A stretch of 6,895 nucleotides of DNA, taken from Candidatus Zixiibacteriota bacterium. Lineage in GTDB: Bacteria; Zixibacteria; MSB-5A5; GN15; FEB-12. The stretch lies in the NCBI GenBank assembly GCA_030591625.1, contig JAUVAR010000142.1, positions 1 to 6,895 on the forward strand, given 5' to 3'. The position numbers and the translations under genes were made by a program. The notes beneath the pieces are model-generated. The model saw nothing but the letters and a program-made list of their open reading frames with translations, searched no databases and was not told where the DNA came from. Shown here one piece after another: positions 1 to 4,593 of this stretch; the first letter of the stretch is position 1; every line of letters starts with the position of its first letter.

Positions 1-750
1 AGAATGAACTGCAAGGGAGATGGCAATTTTGTACATACACCCGAACCGACTCCCAAAAACCTTTCATCATTAGCTCGCGCGGTCAAAAAACATAAGGCCG
101 ATGTTGGACTTGCCTGCGATCCAGATGCCGACCGTTTGGCCCTGATCGATGAAACCGGCCAGGCTATTTCAGAAGAATTGACGCTGACTATTGCTGTCAT
201 GGAAGTATTGAGAAATCGCCGAGGTCCGACAGTTATCAATCTTTCTACTTCACGAACAACTGCCGATATAGCCAAGACTTTTGGTTCGCAGGTTCATTAT
301 GCCAAAGTAGGCGAGGCAAATGTAATTGCCTTGATGCATAAGCGTAAGGCGGTGATTGGGGGAGAAGGCAATGGTGGTGTGATTTTCCCCGAATTCCATG
401 CCGGTCGGGATTGTTTGGTGGCGGCAGCCTTTGTGATGTCGGCTATGTCCCGAGAAAAACGGACTCTTGGAGAACTTGTAGAAACTTTCCCTCGGTATTA
501 TAATATAAAGACCAAGGCGCCGCTTCCGGGTGACTTTGGCAAGAGATTAAAAAGATTCGAAAAAGAATCCGTCAAAATTCTCGGGAAATGTCGTATAAAT
601 CGTGAGGATGGTCTCAGATTTGATTTTGATGATGGCTGGCTGCAATTGAGGACTTCCAACACCGAGCCGATATATAGATTGATAGTGGAAACAAATAATC
701 AGAAAAAAACCTCCAGCCTTTGCAGGCAGGTGGCTGAGTATTTCAAATAG
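1..750 (+). CDS. glmM: Phosphoglucosamine mutase-like phosphohexomutase (archaeal-type GlmM), 3' part, 5' end outside window
   Basis: This cytosolic enzyme of the alpha-D-phosphohexomutase superfamily most likely interconverts glucosamine-6-phosphate and glucosamine-1-phosphate. The visible 249 codons start late in domain II. Three of the four superfamily signatures are present: the metal-binding loop DPDADR (118-135), the sugar-binding loop GEGNGG (361-378), and the domain IV phosphate-binding RTSNTEP (649-669). The catalytic phosphoserine loop of domain I lies upstream of the window. The ATG at 4 is internal, because the text after it (DGNFVHTPEPTPKNL) matches the segment just before the metal loop in the family, and the frame is open back to base 1. 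The form RTSNTEP, and the wording around it, resemble archaeal-type GlmM and phosphomannomutases more than classical bacterial GlmM. glmS follows after 15 bases, which favours glucosamine-phosphate as substrate. Phosphomannomutase or phosphoglucomutase activity remains possible, as the family is promiscuous. Confidence 0.9.
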   Translation, partial: RMNCKGDGNFVHTPEPTPKNLSSLARAVKKHKADVGLACDPDADRLALIDETGQAISEELTLTIAVMEVLRNRRGPTVINLSTSRTTADIAKTFGSQVHYAKVGEANVIALMHKRKAVIGGEGNGGVIFPEFHAGRDCLVAAAFVMSAMSREKRTLGELVETFPRYYNIKTKAPLPGDFGKRLKRFEKESVKILGKCRINREDGLRFDFDDGWLQLRTSNTEPIYRLIVETNNQKKTSSLCRQVAEYFK

Positions 751-765
751 AGTTGGGAATTATTT

Positions 766-2592
766 ATGTGCGGAATAGTAGGATATGTAGGTAGCAAGCA
801 GGCTCAATCGATTTTACTCGATGGCTTGAAGCGGCTCGAATATCGGGGGTATGATTCGGCAGGTTTGGCGATGGTTACATCTGACGGAATGACAGTTTCC
901 AAGTCGGTTGGGAAAATTAAAGAGCTCGAAGCGGTTCTTGGAGAAGAAGAGATTGTAAGCTCGCATGGCATAGCTCATACGAGATGGGCGACTCATGGAG
1001 AACCTAACGAAGTAAATGCACATCCTCATATTGATACGAATGGTGACATTGCTTTAGTTCATAATGGTATTATTGAAAATTACCGTACGCTCAAAGAATA
1101 CTTAGCCCAAACAGGTTGTGTTTTTCGAACTGACACAGACACCGAAATTCTGGTCCATCTTATTAGAAGCTACTATACGGGAGATTTAACCGAGGCGGTA
1201 CGAATTGCTCTTACGCAGGTTGAAGGTACGTATGGTATTGCAGTTATTTCTACGGCACACCCAAATATGATTATAGCCGCCAAGATGGGTTCACCTCTGG
1301 TAATTGGTCATGGCGAGGATGAAAACTTTGTTGCATCTGATGTTTCGGCAATGCTCAAACATACCAATCGGGTTGTTTATCTTGAAGATGGTGTGATTGC
1401 AACTGTTACTTCTGACAGCTATGATATTACAACGATTGATAAAGTTCATATTTCCCCTCAGATACAAGATATCAATTGGTCATTGGATGAAATAGAAAAG
1501 GGTGGTTACGACCACTTTATGCTCAAGGAAATTCATGAGCAGCCAACAACTCTTAATAATGCAATTCGAGGACGATTAAACTTTGATGAAGGTAACGCTC
1601 GTCTGGCCGGCCTTAATCTGCATAGAGAAGAATTGTTGAATGTCGATCGAGTAATTATTACAGCTTGTGGCACATCATGGCATTCTGGATTGATAGCAAA
1701 ATATCTGATTGAAGACCTTGCTCGGATTTCTGTCGAAGTAGAATATGCATCAGAATTTAGATATCGATCACCAATTATAAATGAAAAGACAATCTTGATT
1801 GCGATTAGTCAATCTGGCGAAACGGCCGATACTCTGGCTGCTATGCGCGAAGCAAAACAACGTGGCTGTACGGTGCTTGGAGTGGTCAATTCCGTTGGTT
1901 CTTCTATTGCGAGAGGTTCCGATGGTGGTGTCTTTATTCATGCCGGACCTGAGATTGGGGTTGCATCCACCAAGGCGTTTACTTCGCAGGTGATGGTATT
2001 AACGCTGATAGCGACACTTCTGGGTCGTATGAGACAGGTCTCGGTACAACGGGGTCAGGAATTGATTCAGAAGATTGAAGAGATACCTTCGCAGGTTGCG
2101 AAAATCCTGGCAAACGATGAAACTATCAAGAAGATTGCTGATATATATTATAATGCTGACAATTTCTTATATCTTGGACGTGGAATCAACTTCCCGGTCG
2201 CTCTTGAAGGGGCTCTAAAGCTCAAAGAGATTTCATACATTCATGCCGAAGGCTACCCGGCTGCCGAAATGAAACATGGCCCTATAGCCTTGATCGACGA
2301 TAAAATGCCGGTTGTAGTTATTGCGCTGAAAGACCCGGTCTATGACAAAGTAATGTCTAATATTGCAGAAGTAAGGGCTCGAAGTGGTCAGGTAATAGCG
2401 ATTGCAACCGAAGGTGATACCGAAATTGCAGAACGTGTGAACCACGTAATTTATATTCCTGAGACCGATCGACTGCTAACTCCATTGCTATCGGTCATTC
2501 CATTGCAACTGCTCTCATATTATATTGCAGTTAAAAGAGGCTGTCATATTGATCAGCCAAGGAATCTTGCTAAATCTGTTACGGTTGAATAA
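766..2592 (+). CDS. glmS: Glutamine--fructose-6-phosphate aminotransferase (isomerizing), GlmS
   Basis: GlmS makes glucosamine-6-phosphate from fructose-6-phosphate and glutamine, the committed step of the cytosolic hexosamine pathway. The 608-aa length is normal and the protein is intact. The N-terminal glutaminase domain (about 1-220) opens with MCGIVGYVG; removal of Met exposes the nucleophilic Cys2. TRWATHG (72-78), HNGIIENY (99-106) and TDTDTE (122-127) build the glutamine site. Two SIS domains follow. The first carries ACGTS (300-304), SQSGET (348-353) and GVASTKAFTSQ. The second carries KLKEISYIHAE with E488, and KHG with H504. The C-terminal tail AKSVTVE supplies the conserved lysine (K603) that forms the sugar imine. 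The start is fixed by the essential Cys2; a partial SD, GGGA, lies 7 nt upstream. The gene is 15 bases behind the mutase, indicating co-transcription. That spacing leaves no room for a glmS ribozyme. Confidence 0.98.
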   Translation: MCGIVGYVGSKQAQSILLDGLKRLEYRGYDSAGLAMVTSDGMTVSKSVGKIKELEAVLGEEEIVSSHGIAHTRWATHGEPNEVNAHPHIDTNGDIALVHNGIIENYRTLKEYLAQTGCVFRTDTDTEILVHLIRSYYTGDLTEAVRIALTQVEGTYGIAVISTAHPNMIIAAKMGSPLVIGHGEDENFVASDVSAMLKHTNRVVYLEDGVIATVTSDSYDITTIDKVHISPQIQDINWSLDEIEKGGYDHFMLKEIHEQPTTLNNAIRGRLNFDEGNARLAGLNLHREELLNVDRVIITACGTSWHSGLIAKYLIEDLARISVEVEYASEFRYRSPIINEKTILIAISQSGETADTLAAMREAKQRGCTVLGVVNSVGSSIARGSDGGVFIHAGPEIGVASTKAFTSQVMVLTLIATLLGRMRQVSVQRGQELIQKIEEIPSQVAKILANDETIKKIADIYYNADNFLYLGRGINFPVALEGALKLKEISYIHAEGYPAAEMKHGPIALIDDKMPVVVIALKDPVYDKVMSNIAEVRARSGQVIAIATEGDTEIAERVNHVIYIPETDRLLTPLLSVIPLQLLSYYIAVKRGCHIDQPRNLAKSVTVE

Positions 2593-2593
2593 G

Positions 2594-2857
2594 CTATTTA
2601 AAGTCTGTGGATGAAGAAGCAGGTAGTTTCATAGCTTCGATGATTGATTCGTGCAGGTTTATCCGAAGTATAAATCCAAGTCTATCTTTTAGAGGGGTTA
2701 TAGACATCGCGCAGCTTTCTCGCAGAATTGTCTTATTGCGGACGGAATGGGTTTCTGCAATTAGCTTTTCAACTGTCATGATGACATCTTTTAAGTCGTC
2801 GTAGCTATTTATCATATAGTTTACCGACCCATCAAATATTTTTCCTCTTATACCCAT
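2594..2857 (-). CDS. Small hypothetical protein, convergent with glmS
   Basis: I do not recognise this ORF. From the ATG at 2857 it encodes 87 aa; an in-frame GTG at 2875 would add six residues, and an ATG at 2815 would shorten it to 73 aa. None has a convincing SD. The text looks protein-like: mixed charged and hydrophobic residues with probable amphipathic helices (DDLKDVIMTVEKLIAE, LHESIIEAMKL), no signal peptide and no membrane segment. A good candidate promoter lies just upstream on the same strand (2890-2919), with an expected transcript start near 2883, which favours the ATG at 2857. The stop codon is one base from the glmS stop, so the two genes meet tail to tail with no visible terminator between them. 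The plus-strand frame over the same stretch (2607-2804) looks less protein-like. A spurious ORF cannot be excluded. Confidence 0.5.
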   Translation of the reverse strand: MGIRGKIFDGSVNYMINSYDDLKDVIMTVEKLIAETHSVRNKTILRESCAMSITPLKDRLGFILRINLHESIIEAMKLPASSSTDFK

Positions 2858-2889
2858 GACACTATTTATCGGCACAGTCGCTTTGGCAC

Positions 2890-2919
2890 TTTATATCTAT
2901 GTCAATAACTCTCTATCAA
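2890..2919 (-). promoter_or_regulatory. Candidate sigma-70-type promoter for the small minus-strand ORF
   Basis: Read on the minus strand, TTGATA (2919-2914, 5 of 6 matches to TTGACA) is followed by an 18-nt spacer and TATAAA (2895-2890, 5 of 6 to TATAAT). Transcription would begin near 2883, about 25 nt before the ATG at 2857. The -35 element sits inside the palindrome at 2912-2923. The call is by consensus only, and the spacer is AT-rich, so chance matches are possible. Confidence 0.4.
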
Positions 2920-2923
2920 TAGA
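2912..2923. promoter_or_regulatory. Palindrome TCTAT-CA-ATAGA, possible operator
   Basis: A perfect 5-2-5 inverted repeat lies in the spacer between the divergent small ORF and the GNAT gene, and it overlaps the -35 of the minus-strand promoter candidate. A second palindrome of similar composition is centred 24 bp away (2933-2955). Such a pair fits a dimeric repressor site, but no regulator gene is present in the window and AT-rich spacers produce such repeats by chance. Confidence 0.25.
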
Positions 2924-2932
2924 TGTAATTGT

Positions 2933-2955
2933 TTACTATCTGGATAGATAGGTAA
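2933..2955. promoter_or_regulatory. Inverted repeat, possible operator upstream of the GNAT gene
   Basis: The arms TTACTATCT (2933-2941) and AGATA plus GTAA (2946-2950, 2952-2955) pair through nine base pairs with one unpaired G at 2951, around a GGAT loop. Inside it, CTATC-TG-GATAG (2936-2947) is a perfect 5-2-5 palindrome. It lies about 65 bases before the GNAT start. A weak plus-strand promoter reading (TTGTTT 2929-2934, 18 nt, TAATAA 2953-2958) would overlap it, but matches consensus poorly. No run of T follows, so a terminator is unlikely. Confidence 0.25.
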
Positions 2956-3020
2956 TAACTGCCGATAAGATTATAGAAACTCAAATATCAATTTTTAGAT
3001 TATTGAAACAGGTTTATCAA

Positions 3021-3506
3021 ATGAATAACCGAATCGAAATCAAAGCTGACATAATTCCTTATACATCCGATTTCTCTGTGAGAGTCAGGTCATGGATAAA
3101 CTCCCCGGAAACTCTACATCATGTCTGTCGAGGGAAAGATTTCCCTCCGACTGATGATATAGTTGAAAGCTGGCAGAGGAAAAATATGAAGAGCTATGTT
3201 CTTTCATCCGAGGGGCAGCCGGTAGCCTATGGTGAGCTTTGGGATCGCAGGATGGAAAGATCGATGGAAATTTGTCATCTGATAGTCGATCCATTCAAAC
3301 AGGGGCATGGATTCGGAACTCAAATGCTAGAACTTCTCTATAACCGTGCCGCCACCAAAGAGACGATTACAAAAGTTCAGATAAATCTTCTAACGGATAA
3401 TTCCGAAGCACTTGGATGTTATCTTAAAGCAGGTTTTGAACTTGTTTCGACTTCCTCCAATATTGAAGGACTTCAGATGGTCCGAACAGTACCATTTTCG
3501 CGTTGA
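3021..3506 (+). CDS. GNAT family N-acetyltransferase
   Basis: This is a cytosolic acyl-CoA-dependent N-acetyltransferase of the GNAT fold; its acceptor cannot be read from the sequence. The product is 161 aa, a normal single-domain length. Motif A is clear: strand ICHLIVDP (84-91) followed by the acetyl-CoA pyrophosphate loop QGHGFG (94-99) and helix TQMLELLYNRA. Motif B follows, with KVQINLLTDNSEALGCYLKAGFELV (roughly 123-147) showing the usual N-x-x-A-x-x-x-Y-x-K-x-GF pattern. I place the start at the ATG at 3021, which has a short SD-like CAGG 8 nt upstream. A TTG at 3003 would add six residues and has no better SD. The gene stands alone, diverging from the small ORF to its left and converging with the one to its right. 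RimI-like protein acetylation or small-molecule detoxification are both possible; nothing in the context decides. Confidence 0.9.
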   Translation: MNNRIEIKADIIPYTSDFSVRVRSWINSPETLHHVCRGKDFPPTDDIVESWQRKNMKSYVLSSEGQPVAYGELWDRRMERSMEICHLIVDPFKQGHGFGTQMLELLYNRAATKETITKVQINLLTDNSEALGCYLKAGFELVSTSSNIEGLQMVRTVPFSR

Positions 3507-3524
3507 TATTCTGTAGTTAATTAC

Positions 3525-3557
3525 TTATTTCCGAAAACAGCTTTAAAAGGGAAATAA
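3525..3557. terminator. Weak AT-rich inverted repeat between convergent genes
   Basis: TTATTTCC (3525-3532) and GGAAATAA (3550-3557) form an 8-bp stem with a 17-nt loop, midway between the stops of the GNAT gene and the convergent minus-strand ORF. The position suits a bidirectional terminator. The stem has only two G-C pairs and a long loop, and neither side has a strong U-tract, so it would be a poor intrinsic terminator. Confidence 0.25.
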
Positions 3558-3572
3558 AGAGCCTAAAATAAA

Positions 3573-3791
3573 TTAATCTTCTTTTGGGGTGGACCAGAGG
3601 ATCTCGTAGGCATTGTTGAGTTCGTTGGCCATAGCTTCAACATTATCAAGCATGTGGGGGACAGCTTCGACTAAGCGATCAACATCTTCAAGATAACTGG
3701 CCTCTTCAAGTAGTGGCTTGAATTTGGCTCTTATAACCATGATGTTTTCTTTGATAGATTCAGTACCTGCGGATATATTTTGCTTTATCAA
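3573..3791 (-). CDS. Small helical hypothetical protein
   Basis: I do not recognise this family. The chosen start is the TTG at 3791, giving 72 aa, because AGGGG (3799-3803 on the plus numbering) lies 7 nt upstream, the best SD in the area. An ATG at 3740 would give 55 aa, and a TTG at 3824 would give 83 aa but has its purines abutting the start. The protein is acidic, with no signal peptide or membrane segment. From about residue 10 to 65 it is almost entirely predicted helix (KENIMVIRAKFKPLLEEA, EDVDRLVEAVPHMLDNVEAM), so it may form a helical bundle or coiled coil. The reading frame continues upstream past the SD to join, by a -1 shift at an A7 run, an 11-codon ORF at 3803-3838; an 88-aa frameshift product is therefore possible. 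It converges with the GNAT gene, with 66 bases between the stops. Confidence 0.6.
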   Translation of the reverse strand: MIKQNISAGTESIKENIMVIRAKFKPLLEEASYLEDVDRLVEAVPHMLDNVEAMANELNNAYEILWSTPKED

Positions 3792-3798
3792 AACCCAA

Positions 3799-3803
3799 CC
3801 CCT
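3799..3803 (-). promoter_or_regulatory. Shine-Dalgarno AGGGG deciding the TTG start at 3791
   Basis: On the minus strand AAGGGG is followed by 7 nt and then TTG. It overlaps the TAA of the 11-codon ORF, an arrangement that would allow terminating ribosomes to reinitiate. Confidence 0.45.
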
Positions 3804-3838
3804 TATTTTTTTGGAATAGCCCAACCTTCCTTATTCAT
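3803..3838 (-). CDS. 11-codon upstream ORF ending at an A7 run and stop (leader peptide or first part of a frameshifted gene)
   Basis: ATG at 3838 opens MNKEGWAIPKK followed by TAA. The last codons read CCA AAA AAA TAA, so a heptamer A-AAA-AAA sits in the phase used by -1 slippery sites, directly before the stop. AAGGAAGG (3825-3832 on the plus numbering) is 12 nt upstream of the run, the spacing at which SD-like sequences stimulate -1 frameshifting in known bacterial cases such as dnaX. A -1 slip would continue as IRGWVLIKQN into the 72-aa ORF. Alternatives are a leader peptide with reinitiation at TTG 3791, a one-base indel (natural or assembly error), or chance. The ATG itself has only a weak SD. 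Confidence 0.3.
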   Translation of the reverse strand: MNKEGWAIPKK

Positions 3839-3893
3839 ATCGTCAAACAGGCCAACTTTCTAAATTACTGAAGCGAAAACATATTTTAAAATA

Positions 3894-3910
3894 GGTCGAA
3901 TTCTGACCCC
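3894..3910. repeat. Imperfect palindrome GGTC-GAATTC-TGACCCC
   Basis: GGTC and GACC flank a GAATTC core with a single extra T, giving a near-perfect inverted repeat in the spacer upstream of the LysE-family gene. From memory, closely similar short elements (GGGGTCAGAATTCGACC read on the other strand) recur in many genomes near small REP-associated or IS200-like transposase genes. No transposase is present here and only one copy is visible in the window, so this could be a solitary element or an operator for the downstream gene. Confidence 0.35.
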
Positions 3911-3918
3911 TCTAATAC

Positions 3919-3947
3919 TTGTAATAGCGGGCTAAAACGGTTATTTT
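3919..3947 (+). promoter_or_regulatory. Candidate promoter of the LysE-family gene, possibly giving a leaderless mRNA
   Basis: TTGTAA (3919-3924), a 17-nt spacer and TATTTT (3942-3947) fit a sigma-70-like promoter at 4 of 6 matches each. The expected start of transcription, about 7 to 8 nt after the -10, falls on the ATG at 3955. This agrees with the absence of any SD before that ATG. It is a consensus reading in an AT-rich spacer only. Confidence 0.35.
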
Positions 3948-3954
3948 CAAAATA

Positions 3955-4593
3955 ATGGAATTACTTGCACTATTTCTGAACTCTTTTTTAATCGGATTTT
4001 CCGGGGCTATGATGCCTGGTCCGCTTCTCGCTATAGGTATAGCTGAAACTCCTCGGTCAGGCTGGAAAACTGGTCCGATCATTTCGACTGGTCATGCTAT
4101 TGCCGAAATCGGCGTGGTTGTCTTACTGTTTGCGGGAGTATCGTTTCTAACAGATAATCCAATTGTAGTTAGAATCATAGGTGGGGTAGGGGGAGCTGCG
4201 TTGCTTTTGATGGCTTTCACTATGGCCTGGGATACACTAAATGGAAAAATAACATATCAGGGTGGGGAAGCAGGCTCATATTCAAATATCAAACTGACCG
4301 GCAAAGGGATCACTACTACGCTTGTGAATCCATACTGGTTTATCTGGTGGGCGACAATTGGGTTGGCTCTTTTAGTGCAGTCAAAAGAGTTCGGTTTGAT
4401 AGGACCAGTAGTTTTCTACTTTGGTCATATCCTCTCAGATTTTGTATGGTACACCGTTGTCACAGTTCTTCTTTGGAATGGGCGGAAACTATTTATGGGG
4501 GGAGCTTTGAAGTTTTTGATTCTGGCCTGTGCCTGTTTTCTTGTTTATCTTGGAATAACATTCATTTACGACTCTATGACAGGAGCGATATAA
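3955..4593 (+). CDS. LysE family transporter (amino acid or small-molecule exporter)
   Basis: This inner-membrane protein of the LysE/RhtB superfamily should export amino acids or related small molecules by proton antiport; the substrate is not evident. At 212 aa it has the usual length. Hydrophobic stretches suggest about six transmembrane helices (near 3-27, 38-62, 68-92, 118-139, 145-170 and 180-205). The signature GAMMPGPLLAIGI near the end of helix 1 (P21-G22-P23), GHAIAEIGVVVLL in helix 2, and NPYWFIWWATIGLALL (from N125) are typical of the family. The start ATG leads straight into helix 1, so a later start is unlikely. It has no SD; a promoter candidate is placed so that the mRNA may be leaderless. 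Its stop codon directly abuts the TTG start of the peptidase gene, and the SD of that gene lies within its last codons, so the two are probably co-transcribed and translationally coupled. Confidence 0.9.
   Translation: MELLALFLNSFLIGFSGAMMPGPLLAIGIAETPRSGWKTGPIISTGHAIAEIGVVVLLFAGVSFLTDNPIVVRIIGGVGGAALLLMAFTMAWDTLNGKITYQGGEAGSYSNIKLTGKGITTTLVNPYWFIWWATIGLALLVQSKEFGLIGPVVFYFGHILSDFVWYTVVTVLLWNGRKLFMGGALKFLILACACFLVYLGITFIYDSMTGAI
4581..4585 (+). promoter_or_regulatory. Strong Shine-Dalgarno AGGAG for the M1 peptidase TTG start
   Basis: AGGAG lies in the last codons of the LysE-family gene, 8 nt before TTG at 4594. It fixes a start that would otherwise be overlooked because the codon is TTG, and the residues that follow form a proper signal peptide. 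Confidence 0.75.

Noticed and set aside
751..765. glmS ribozyme or other leader RNA before glmS
   Set aside because: Only 15 bases separate the two genes, far too short for the ribozyme.
814..1029. ORFs antisense to or out of frame with glmS (814-1029, 1799-1993, 2233-2445)
   Set aside because: They overlap conserved GlmS domains on another frame or strand and show no domain of their own.
2607..2804. 65-codon plus-strand ORF after glmS
   Set aside because: It competes with the minus-strand ORF at the same place, has no SD, and has a less protein-like composition (Ser- and Arg-rich).
3085..3294. 69-codon minus-strand ORF inside the GNAT gene
   Set aside because: It is a shadow of the acetyltransferase frame, which carries the acetyl-CoA binding motif.
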